From Shewanella sp. OPT22 (GTDB taxonomy: Bacteria > Pseudomonadota > Gammaproteobacteria > Enterobacterales > Shewanellaceae): 64,000 nucleotides of DNA. Under the pieces are notes generated by a model. It did no database searches and was not told where the DNA came from. It saw only the letters and a program-made list of their open reading frames with translations. Below are positions 59,001-64,000 of the stretch, piece by piece. A program made the translations under genes and the position numbers. How positions within the stretch are numbered: the stretch's first letter is position 1; the number at the start of each line of letters is the position of its first letter. The stretch lies in NCBI RefSeq assembly GCF_004168585.1, contig NZ_PGVH01000013.1, positions 117,562 through 181,561 on the forward strand, read 5' to 3'.

Positions 59001-61829
59001 TTTTTTGTTATGTACACTTCCATCAAGCTCGACAAATCCTGAATCGATATCATCAGTGCCTTCTACAGACAGTTTATTCACGATTTCATCGGCAGACAAC
59101 ACGTCGGTATTACTCGTAATTTGAGCTTCATGCTCATTGAGGTCAATGTCTAAAGCTAAATCAGTATCTGCTGCAGTTTCTGAATTCAATCCGCCGATAT
59201 TCAAAAAACCTTGACTGATAGAGCGATAACTCAAGGTATTTCTTCCAGAACCTCCATCGACGATGTCTTCCCCGGTGCCAGGATCTAATAAGTCATTACC
59301 TGCACCACCCTTTAAAATATCATCACCAGAACCGCCAATAGCAATATCATCGCCATCACCAGCATTGATAGTATCATTGCCAATTCCGCCTAATAACCTG
59401 TCATTACCACCAAAACCATCAAGAATATCATCCCCTGCTTTACCTATAAGTAGATCGTCATTACTCCTACCTACCAGCGTATGACCGCCCTCTGTATCAT
59501 CTAAAGATGCCACTCGTAAAAAAGGGTTATCAGGATCATCTTTTGCTGACTGATCCAGATTTCTATGGAATTTTTTTGTTATCGCAGCGGCATCGTCATC
59601 GTAAGGATTATCGACATCCTGCTGAGCAGCATCAGTTTGGTAATCTAAAACATCGTAGCCTTCAGCTGCATACTTAGAACCCAAATCATCTACAAAGGAT
59701 TGAAAAGCATCAGAATCGACGAGAGAGTCAAAGTTCTGCTGCGCATTAGGATCAGGTATAAAGTCACCAATAAACTGGCTGATAATGCCAATTGCAAGCG
59801 AAATAGCATCGGCGATAAAACCGATGATATTTCCTATCACTGGGATGTACTCTGCAACATGCCCAACAACATTGACCACTAAATCCAGTGCATCTAATGC
59901 TGCAACACCAATATAAAACCCTACTTGTGCGGAGTTTCCGGCATTCCCAGCTTCAACAGCTGATTTTATATTTCGACCCACAGCAAAGGAGGTAGCTAAT
60001 GCGCCAATGACTAAACCAGCATAAGGTACATACTTACCAGCAGATCCTGCTAAATCAGCCACACTTTCTGCTGTACTCGTTGCAATATTTGTTGATTCCT
60101 CTGCGATTGAAGTAGAAACTTTAGTAGCGATATCTAATCCAATTTTTGCTCCGGCTATAGTGATCCCTGAGAACCCTAAAGTCACTTGAGAAGCGACAAG
60201 CCCTTTGTCTAACGAGGATAATGTTGAATCATCTTTACTAATTGCTTCGATGGTTTGCCCGATGTTAACTAAGCCATTAAGACCCAAAGCTAGGTTACCA
60301 ATGCCTAACGCACCCTCATAAAATGTAGAATTACGAAATGAAAATAAGTCATTAGCCTGAGATATTCGGCCTTTGAAGCTCGTATCGATTTCTGGTTCAG
60401 TTTTGGACGTTATCAAGGAGTTTGTACTATCTTCATAGTCATTTTCAGAGTAACCATCCGCAGTGTGTTGTGGAAATTTTTTAGCTAAATCATTTACCCC
60501 ATGATATGAACGAAAAAAAGTGGAAAGTAATTGTGTGCCATCTGCTGCAAAACCAAGTAAATCACTTGAAGTCGTAGTGATATCTTCGACCTTGTTCTTC
60601 CCCTCTTCAATAGCTTTGCCTATTCCGTCATCACTGGTATCAAAAAGAGCAACAAAATCTGAGTTACTCAGAAATCGAGATTTTAACTCTTGTGCAATGT
60701 CATCATCTAAACCTACTCTTTTAAATGCACCTAGAGCACGGTTTAAAGCGGAAGTTAGATCAATATTATCTGGTGCTGCGAACGTTTGAGCGTTGATGAC
60801 GGCTAACTCACTCTTTAAAACTCTGTCGTACACTTGCTCTCGAAATTCTAAGTTAGAAAGGTTTTGAACAATGACAGTATCGAGATCTCTTTGTGCTGCA
60901 AGCCCCAAAGACTCTTTGCCGTTTGTTAAATCCACATTAGAAGTCGGGATACCTGAAAAGGAAATTTCATCTAATTTAGATGGTAAAGAATCAAATACTT
61001 TAATTAGCTTATTGGCTGCCTCTTTTGGATTATCCAAATCTATACTCGCAGTACGAGGCTTTTCTGGAGCCGTTGAGTCATCCGAACTGTTGAAAAAGCT
61101 GATCTTGAGCTTATGCTGCTCATGCGACAAATTAATACTGATTTCACCATCACTACTGAATAGGTCTGAAAAACCTAGATTAATAAGTGAATCTAGGCCG
61201 TCAATGTCTGTGTAATTTGAAGTAACATACGAATCGAGTGTTTTTAATATTACAGAGCTTTTTCCTGTTTCTTCGTATTGTTCAATCGACTTAGCCGCAG
61301 TGTAAAGTGCAAATGCCTTTTGAACTAAAAATATATCTTGTGCTCCGGTGGCCTGTTGAGAAAGGATCGATGCAACTTTATTCTTTAACGCCTTTCTTAC
61401 GTCACTAATATCTGCTGAATGGACATTTTCTCCCAGTGTTTGGTGGATATTATCTTCTACAACGGTTTTAAATACTTCAACTTGCTTGCTTCTGCGTGTA
61501 GCGTTCGTTAATGAATCTTGGATGACGTTGTGAAGGGCATCAGCTGACGGTAAAATAAATTCTGGAGACTGAATTTCAGCGAGAACATCGTCGGATAATT
61601 TAATATGCCCTTGTTCTGAATAAGCTGTGTTAATGGCTTTGATTTTTGAAATGCTGGCTTCAGACAACTGACCTGATGCCTCGCCTGAGAGGACGATTTT
61701 ATCAAAATCGTTATGACCACTTTCGAAAGCAGGTTGCTCTGAAATTGAATCAATGACACCCTCATCGACTAAAATTTGTCGGTAGGCATAAAAAAGGCTA
61801 ACTCTCTTTTCATAAGTCGAAACGGACAT
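50085..61829 (-). CDS. Giant RTX repeat protein, type I secreted
   Basis: The 3914-residue protein has no N-terminal signal peptide. Residues 1-480 are mainly helical; about 500-695 are hydrophobic (YVPYAGLVIGALATSFAVG and EYIPVIGNIIGFIADAISLA), reminiscent of pore-forming parts of RTX toxins. From about 773 on it has many calcium-binding nonapeptide blocks of GGxGxDxUx type (first: IGKAGDDILDGFGGNDRLLGG), separated by spacer domains. A module with NTLDLS, KTLTxKGFxGS and AGxTQLS occurs twice. The last about 100 residues contain DLISNLVQAAASFNAEN, a usual C-terminal secretion signal region. No lysine-acyltransferase gene or TolC gene is near. It may be a toxin or adhesin; the sequence supports only RTX secretion and calcium binding. 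Confidence 0.93.
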   Translation of the reverse strand: MSVSTYEKRVSLFYAYRQILVDEGVIDSISEQPAFESGHNDFDKIVLSGEASGQLSEASISKIKAINTAYSEQGHIKLSDDVLAEIQSPEFILPSADALHNVIQDSLTNATRRSKQVEVFKTVVEDNIHQTLGENVHSADISDVRKALKNKVASILSQQATGAQDIFLVQKAFALYTAAKSIEQYEETGKSSVILKTLDSYVTSNYTDIDGLDSLINLGFSDLFSSDGEISINLSHEQHKLKISFFNSSDDSTAPEKPRTASIDLDNPKEAANKLIKVFDSLPSKLDEISFSGIPTSNVDLTNGKESLGLAAQRDLDTVIVQNLSNLEFREQVYDRVLKSELAVINAQTFAAPDNIDLTSALNRALGAFKRVGLDDDIAQELKSRFLSNSDFVALFDTSDDGIGKAIEEGKNKVEDITTTSSDLLGFAADGTQLLSTFFRSYHGVNDLAKKFPQHTADGYSENDYEDSTNSLITSKTEPEIDTSFKGRISQANDLFSFRNSTFYEGALGIGNLALGLNGLVNIGQTIEAISKDDSTLSSLDKGLVASQVTLGFSGITIAGAKIGLDIATKVSTSIAEESTNIATSTAESVADLAGSAGKYVPYAGLVIGALATSFAVGRNIKSAVEAGNAGNSAQVGFYIGVAALDALDLVVNVVGHVAEYIPVIGNIIGFIADAISLAIGIISQFIGDFIPDPNAQQNFDSLVDSDAFQSFVDDLGSKYAAEGYDVLDYQTDAAQQDVDNPYDDDAAAITKKFHRNLDQSAKDDPDNPFLRVASLDDTEGGHTLVGRSNDDLLIGKAGDDILDGFGGNDRLLGGIGNDTINAGDGDDIAIGGSGDDILKGGAGNDLLDPGTGEDIVDGGSGRNTLSYRSISQGFLNIGGLNSETAADTDLALDIDLNEHEAQITSNTDVLSADEIVNKLSVEGTDDIDSGFVELDGSVHNKKALADLSPHLSASFKGRSFVLADINRVGDSHHNPNHFDRARFGANTLGYSNIVVGDEALHDFNLETQHADHLIKISDISFNVGGHRKTTIQSGVLSHDIYGRVSDIRPSDGDYDLPANFDYRQKGEDANKFAGGEESYYHKGFSGKYISDNFFGNDPLVNALVENHFFGHDANVHSDRTPSNYRAGGIFNSKRVVDVDYSSHLNSDIFHGGLYLDADTGNIHFLNDQKNIYFNVTSDDLNKLNANFGHASADLVSISELVKTKTILSLSDPLIENGLINIAKDTALTTSPTNLNLTAGYQRLKQLKITDEELRDYAEKLHSSDASIIENEKFVYIQQALGSFSHDVQNALIDSVLYADRHASLETESIAAHTKILISDTAGSNVEQKVKNLINDIKHDAHRLTKYKEGSVEKVLLFNLKASLADEVVTEDHRGTQQESNYIRTFRNLLVDHIDKDVIEGSHQTIEDVIGSSLSDVIIGTQQDNTISGLGGGDHIEGGAGKDKLLGNEGDDVILGQEGSDSLYGGTGDDTLVGGAGNDLLVTGDGEDYVHGGEGRDTISFNDDSKGVTFDLADGANYERGVYGVENIKGSSHDDVLYGDDNDNVITAGKGNDSINARGGDDFIDAGKGADKIDGGSGNDTISFSSRTVLASGSSIGYLPDGALSPIYYLRENEPHANKISSNAIFDAYSTPHLVIGEGTRNALIKIHYSRITHDNQGIEILDLRELKEPLKFETNSSGNVLLKAADDKGNFTQLIAKLTFDGVRFSSIVDKVLLPNNIQVNTSKSFWVDAIGNGLPLDKISGVNFDLSQAASFEKGVKNIENVLGTVLKDNLTGDDGDNHIDGADGIDSIYGGGGDDVITLKAGTVDGGENAEGSKYGDVLVVASGQNINVKLQASLEGITSNYGQIYATGIETVLGNDNDNTIIGDGSSNRLIDGAGNDNIQGKGGNDTLISSADGSKDVFDGGAGDDIFITQQETEHEYSILEDTFHGGDGNDIFILNRKENNLGNHIFGDDGVDTVTFQSLDKGVFVRHTDKNGIEQTDGDRVRVTLHNYHEIASLNSIENIIGSNNDIEGDKLFGGNATDIFTALAGDDVIKGYGGDDLLDGGEGHDTIEGGEGSDTIVGDLDDILLDGGSNAHDSNDVDTLQIKTTDNLTVNFSAKGAVISSADKSVTGHNFESISTGSGDDNFYGDEQDNIFLGNDGDDLLIGASGDDTLDAGKGSNRLFGGSGDDHLSVTLSNINSNTESDQPVYLAGTQLNDTLFGSDGKDILYGAAGQDKLYGGTGEDWYKVGTGDSTYSKDGTDTYFFESNASNAHINLAGNGNTLDLSQVLGTLQLVKQSETQWKIVKVTDSETQTVASIELPTNAPIESVISSIKLADSELKGAQLHNLLTHYHGPEYEGLTQGLSSEEKIASHSLNRVFGTDSTGHIDGTDGDDFYDGGQGEDRVNLKKGHDTVVLSGDDFSIITTEDGGDNIVIANDAKGTEIALHGDENTLDLSGVSGAKLRLIRGQRGEWNIQKTLTEKGFNGSNYKDYVNVASAYFGKEPKKDIPFKSIKIRDGLVISKEKFLSLSTNEQHRFYNSYGYEDGTQLVVDFSQFGVNDTLLESEHPTITIAENNTPLTQNEPSVIATERADGGHSSIDNESKAGDPDKVNLLSGGDGQDTAQFKTNQNLTIDLSKKTASNNIQLENIESIIGGSGDDTITGGSDSNILDGGGGNDTIVAGDGDDVILGGSGQDSIDGGLGADTISFSTFKSQNKSDGVSVDLAQGRSSDGDTFSNIENILGSAFSDILSGDEQANRITGGAGDDIIYGLGGADYLEGGAGTDTIDAGRGADTIIVSDNDTVTAADGFDDFIISPTTLGATINPSLSHNRLDLRAVAGALHLHQKEDSSWVLSATRNGKSQNVLTIHLTPTQSLSSTFSKILLPEGSLVATQISELVENQQAAVNYQGATTGLAPDILKRSLSLNAIFEHNSELYNGEQPNDISLTQGTVGDDFYDSAAGANRVNLKTGHDTVVIGGADHEGFGGQVTTADGGDTFVISNDAKGYTVSTHGESNSLDLRSVSEGKVRLVKTRYGGWVLQKTLTDKGFSGSDFKDFTVVVDFNVHTDEASENTIGLPFETITLKNGVTLTSEQLIALSENQHYGYFYGQNVNRDLLTIDLSGYTSGESNDDFDASTIDLNLAAQRVQDNHPEQNEHQVSSEYNILKTTSDDDQIIGTSGKDLLVGSSGEDIAGLRKGDDIYASHQALAELVQHNNITPESIANLSLNPLSGSSVVVGGLGDDTLISARQSDNLQGGAGDDRLIALAKDVTLSGGDGNDTFIVNQQTGFDITGGAGLDILDASLYQPLDDAEQLGLNIVLGDFNFGNEQASLEQLGLPHQQAYTSQLRHSLFGYKGSYSQTDGPVFTKTSGTSGIEAIVGSNFDDTLVSDPFTDNIITAGGGRDTLIAVAGNNVLDGAVGDDTIITGVGRDTVIVGSGHDVIRTGIGQHTIRISDSGQADIDYGLAVFDSTSSGSISSSTLVLENINFDDIDVNFHNDNIELTRGDDVIVKLQNTQFDQQTSSFFGPSQLIFADGKVVSNVEAFIKARLNHESYLFDALIAPEDIAVLTGNNKDNLIIGNKSDNIIDGGNGNDTLVGGEGDDIYQIVADSGIKIIKVTKGVDSILIEGKLQSDINFSRNGDDLIIQDSASGKELAKVHNHFVNGQGIESIQFDDSSVVTSDLVLADTLHTLKTNQVNDFDKDIHQNVILEGGTETSSVNLTLSNLDNVLISSEFESTRNTFDLAGGDDVFVTNNTQAEQVEGGTGDDTFIVGAGAHHKVFTGGEGQDHFVLDSHSQSIIHDDSAEIYLSDVNSSILSGDGFELRFDTEGTSNGSSGIYLQDQNQPIAEIDINNLSSITFSDGVSLNHQQVLDIANGDRVELTLPSADTSDLISNLVQAAASFNAENINDVSGNFEDNSLNTLAEPIHWPKA
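52490..53630 (-). repeat. RTX spacer module, copy B (about residues 2733-3113)
   Basis: Contains NRITGGAGDDIIYG, NRLDLRAVAGALHL, YQGATTGLAP, SLNAIFE, DTVVIG, LDLRSVSEGKVRLVK, KTLTDKGFSGS and LTIDLSGYT in the same order as copy A, clearly diverged but homologous, about 1.7 kb from the corresponding site in copy A. Confidence 0.7.
54190..55245 (-). repeat. RTX spacer module, copy A (about residues 2195-2546)
   Basis: Starts with an RTX block (NDTLFGSDGKDILYG), then GNTLDLSQVLG, EYEGLTQGL, SLNRVFG, DTVVL, LDLSGVSGAKLRLIR, KTLTEKGFNGS and VVDFSQFG. The same order of motifs recurs in copy B downstream in the protein. Borders are approximate. Confidence 0.7.
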
Positions 61830-61909
61830 ACACTACTAAACTTCCTTATCTCCATTAATAGAAAGTTTAGTTCAAATCTCAGTTTTTATTTCAGTTTAAG
61901 CAATAAAAA

Positions 61910-61930
61910 AGAGGCACTTAGGCCTCTTCG
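61910..61930 (-). terminator. Terminator of the aminotransferase gene
   Basis: AAGAGGC and GCCTCTT arms with a 6-nt loop lie about 20 bp after the stop. On the minus strand a T-run follows. Confidence 0.83.
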
Positions 61931-61947
61931 ATACAATTATGGTAAGA

Positions 61948-63141
61948 CTATAAAACTTGAGCAATCGCTTTACAAATAACAGGGATATTGGTGGTCGTCA
62001 TTCCTGCCACACTGATTCGTCCTGAACCAACAATATAGACGCCGTACTCGCTCTTGAGCTTTTCTACTTGCTCTTTTGTTAATCCCGAAAAACTGAACAT
62101 ACCTATCTGATCAGAAATAAAACTAAAGTCTTGTGTAACACCTTCAGCTTTTAAAGTATTCACAAACAACTGTCGCATTTGTGCGATGCGTTCACGCATT
62201 TGTTTTAATTCATTATGCCATTGCATTGTAAGTTCAGCATCGTTCAAAATTGTACTTACAATTAAGGCACCGTGTGCTGGGGGATTAGAGTACATCGCAC
62301 GAACAATTCGCTTAATCTGGCTGTAAGACTTTTGAGCTGTTGAAGTATTTTCAGCCACCAAGGTAACAGCACCTATACGCTCATTATACAAACCAAAGTT
62401 TTTTGAAAACGAATTTGCAACCAGTAATTCTGGCACTTGAGCTGCTACAATTCGCAAACCTTGTGCATCTTCTTCAATGCCATTACCAAAACCTTGGTAG
62501 GCGAAGTCAAAGAACGGCACTAGCTGCTTTTCAACACAAACAATGGCTATTGCATTCCATTGCTCAGCGTTTAAGTCGATGCCCGTAGGGTTATGACAAC
62601 AACCATGGAAAAGTACAATATCTCCAGCTTTTGCATTCGATAGGCTTGAAATCATACCTTCAAAATCTAAACCGTGGCTGTCACTGTCATAATAATCATA
62701 TTGCTTAATTTCGAACCCAGCCGTCGAAAAAATATTACTGTGATTTGCCCAAGTTGGGTTACTTACCCAAATGGTTTTCGTTTTTGTTTGACGAATTAAA
62801 AACTCAGCTCCTAATCTCAACGCTCCCGTACCACCCGGCGCTTGAAGCGTCTCAACACGCTGTTGAGATAGTAGTTCGGAGTTTTCTCCGAATAACAGTT
62901 TTTGCACACCCAAGTTATACTGAGACTCACCTTCAATTCCAAGGTAAACTTTTGTTTTTTCTGTTTCTAGCAATCGAGCTTCAGCTGTTTTAACAGCATC
63001 TAAAATTGGTGTTGTACCATCATCAGCTTTATATACGCCAATACCTAAGTTTACTTTCTCAGGTCTCTGATCGGCTTTAAAGGCATCATTTAAACCAAAT
63101 AGAGGATCTGCAGGAGCTTGCTCGACAGTTGAAAAAATCAT
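61948..63141 (-). CDS. tyrB: Aspartate/aromatic amino acid aminotransferase
   Basis: The 397-residue class I PLP aminotransferase has the PLP lysine in NSFSKNFGLYNERIGAV near residue 247, the substrate-binding Arg in GSGRISVAG near the C-terminus and VNLGIGVYKADDGTTP at the start. TyrB and AspC are close paralogues; the symbol is my best guess, since the sequence alone does not separate aromatic from aspartate specificity. It transfers the amino group of amino acids to 2-oxoglutarate. It is monocistronic, downstream of the tRNA operon on the same strand. Confidence 0.9.
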   Translation of the reverse strand: MIFSTVEQAPADPLFGLNDAFKADQRPEKVNLGIGVYKADDGTTPILDAVKTAEARLLETEKTKVYLGIEGESQYNLGVQKLLFGENSELLSQQRVETLQAPGGTGALRLGAEFLIRQTKTKTIWVSNPTWANHSNIFSTAGFEIKQYDYYDSDSHGLDFEGMISSLSNAKAGDIVLFHGCCHNPTGIDLNAEQWNAIAIVCVEKQLVPFFDFAYQGFGNGIEEDAQGLRIVAAQVPELLVANSFSKNFGLYNERIGAVTLVAENTSTAQKSYSQIKRIVRAMYSNPPAHGALIVSTILNDAELTMQWHNELKQMRERIAQMRQLFVNTLKAEGVTQDFSFISDQIGMFSFSGLTKEQVEKLKSEYGVYIVGSGRISVAGMTTTNIPVICKAIAQVL

Positions 63142-63187
63142 AGTGAAATCTCATTAGGGATTTGGAAATTTTATTAAGTATAGAATA

Positions 63188-63219
63188 CAAAAAAACCCCA
63201 ACAAATGTTGAGGTTTTTC
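63188..63219 (-). terminator. Terminator of the tRNA operon
   Basis: Arms AAAACCCCAACA and TGTTGAGGTTTT (one mismatch) form a strong stem. On the minus strand it is followed by TTTTTTT, after the last tRNA-Leu. Confidence 0.82.
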
Positions 63220-63252
63220 TGCTTATTCTTCAGTGATTTTACTGATAAATAA

Positions 63253-63338
63253 TGGTACCCGAGGCCAGACTTGAACTGGCACGCCTATTAAGCGAGGGAT
63301 TTTAAATCCCTTGTGTCTACCGATTCCACCACTCGGGC
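63253..63338 (-). tRNA. tRNA-Leu (UAA), copy 2
   Basis: An 86-nt tRNA on the minus strand begins GCCCGAGTGGTGGAATCGG and ends CGGGTACCA with encoded CCA. The anticodon stem AGGGA/TCCCT encloses TTTAAAA, anticodon UAA. A long variable arm (class II) is present. Third gene of the Cys-Leu-Leu unit. Confidence 0.95.
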
Positions 63339-63377
63339 AAAACTTTGTTTTATCGTAACGCTTTATTTATAAGAATA

Positions 63378-63463
63378 TGGTACCCGAGGCCAGACTTGAA
63401 CTGGCACGCCTATTAAGCGAGGGATTTTAAATCCCTTGTGTCTACCGATTCCACCACTCGGGC
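63378..63463 (-). tRNA. tRNA-Leu (UAA), copy 1
   Basis: An 86-nt copy of the neighbouring tRNA-Leu, apparently identical along its length including encoded CCA, anticodon UAA, long variable arm. It lies 39 bp upstream of copy 2 and 42 bp downstream of tRNA-Cys. Confidence 0.95.
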
Positions 63464-63505
63464 TCATCTTCTTATAAAGCATTACATTAAAACGTAATTT
63501 TAATG

Positions 63506-63580
63506 TGGAGGCGCGACCCGGAGTTGAACCGAGATAGACGGATTTGCAATCCGCAGCATAGCCATTCTGCCATCGCGCCT
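63506..63580 (-). tRNA. tRNA-Cys (GCA)
   Basis: A 75-nt tRNA on the minus strand, AGGCGCGATGGCAGAATGGC to GTCGCGCCTCCA. The anticodon loop is TTGCAAA (GCA) between GCGGA and TCCGT arms. First gene of the tRNA unit; the usual T-arm GGTTCAACTCC is seen. Confidence 0.95.
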
Positions 63581-63623
63581 TAACTATCGTTAGGAGAAGT
63601 TCTCCCTGACAGCGAGAAGGCAT

Positions 63624-63809
63624 TCTACGGATTTATGATTTTGAGTCAATCAAGAAATAGAGATTATTTTAATACTTTGGTTTGTTCGGGGAAATATCGA
63701 ACAAAACAGATAATATTCAAGCAGAATGTGGGATTGATGATAATTTTTTAAGCAGAAGCAATCAGTTTATTCACTAACTCTAATAATTGAAGCAATTACA
63801 AAAGATTGA
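63624..63809. other. Region upstream of the tRNA operon without a gene
   Basis: AT-rich sequence that should contain the tRNA promoter. I find no coding frame, RNA or operator I can support. Confidence 0.4.
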
Positions 63810-63938
63810 ATCTACGCTCTGTTTAATGATGTTGATGATCAATTTGGAATTAAAGATCCTAATTATATTCTTAAATCATTCACCAATAAAAAAGGCCGCA
63901 CACAGCGTAATGCCGATCAGTTAAGAAAAATTAGTTGA
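63810..63938 (+). pseudogene. Possible protein fragment next to the tRNA genes
   Basis: Bases 63810-63938 are open without a start codon after a stop (IYALFNDVDDQFGIKDPNYI, then LKSFTNKKGRTQRNADQLRKIS and TGA). The composition is protein-like and basic, but the frame has no start and an in-frame stop just ahead, so it looks like a broken tail of a gene. A strong hairpin and terminator follow. The family is not recognised; a mobile-element origin is only a guess from the tRNA neighbourhood. Confidence 0.35.
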
Positions 63939-63966
63939 TCGGTTGACCGATCTTATAAAGGCTTCA

Positions 63967-64000
63967 AAATCCGATATCAGTAATTGGTATCGGATTTTTT
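63967..64000 (+). terminator. Strong terminator at the window edge
   Basis: AAATCCGATA (63967-63976) and TATCGGATTT (63988-63997) form a 10-bp stem with an 11-nt loop running into a T-run on the plus strand. A GATCGG/CCGATC hairpin precedes it. Confidence 0.8.

Noticed and set aside
50432..61765. Many frames opposite the RTX gene with Pro/Ser-rich products
   Set aside because: They are antisense images of the GGxGxD repeats and have no independent support.
63363..63623. An 86-residue frame covering tRNA-Cys and tRNA-Leu
   Set aside because: It is a translation of tRNA genes, not a protein.
1..64000. CRISPR array or prophage
   Set aside because: The only regular short repeats are the 39-bp coding units and RTX repeats, with no spacers; no phage structural genes are seen.

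Overview
The window looks like chromosome of a low-GC marine gammaproteobacterium, most like Shewanellaceae. The order fabB / mnmC / yfcL / ATP-NAD kinase-like / aroC / prmB / smrB / sixA / M16 protease, the adjacent syd and queF, the DUF3549-DUF3301 pair and an MnmC with a decayed methyltransferase domain all recall Shewanella. AT-richness, ankyrin-repeat paralogues and a giant RTX protein would suit a Parashewanella-like genome. This placement is inference from gene content and order; no search was run.

Layout. 1-7200: end of an unrecognised gene, a GH97 glucosidase, a lipoprotein, a DM13 protein, a chemoreceptor and rlmJ. 7200-9500: a structured MITE-like element with inverted ends that abuts the azurin stop codon, then azurin and fumC, the latter behind a Fur-box-like site. 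9700-18300: 4.5S RNA (ffs), fabB, mnmC and the prmB-aroC-kinase-yfcL operon, with smrB and sixA. 18700-26100: a pitrilysin-like protease and a 1424-residue propeller-PAS-GGDEF-EAL protein. 26260-28650: accessory-looking small genes, namely a secreted peptide made of six 13-residue repeats, a 38-residue companion, a small membrane protein, a secreted hypothetical protein, a SigZ-like ECF sigma factor with a Cys-rich tail, and a 47-residue metallothionein-like peptide with 12 cysteines. 28780-31000: DUF3549, DUF3301, then a long CsrB-type RNA with about 32 GGA motifs and a GacA/UvrY-type palindrome and CRP-like site upstream. 31100-38900: small conserved genes (VOC, Mpo1-like, GNAT, DUF3192, DUF2310), a chemoreceptor with a c-type haem motif, syd and queF. 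39000-41100: a frameshifted ankyrin-family remnant beside an intact paralogue. 41100-46300: a DUF417 protein and an operon of two M16 family proteins and a lipase. 46390-61830: a type I secretion locus (HlyD-type adaptor, HlyB-type ABC exporter, 3914-residue RTX protein). 61950-64000: aromatic aminotransferase, tRNA-Cys and two tRNA-Leu genes, then a short gene fragment.

How parts work together. The RTX protein, exporter and adaptor form one same-strand secretion unit that still needs a TolC-type outer-membrane channel and has no acyltransferase beside it. The CsrB-type RNA with its GacA-like box is a recognisable BarA/UvrY-Csr output. The metallothionein-like peptide and sigma factor are one same-strand cluster that looks metal or thiol related. 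The least explained structures are the GYPSIK repeat peptide locus, the metallothionein/sigma cluster and the MITE-like element.
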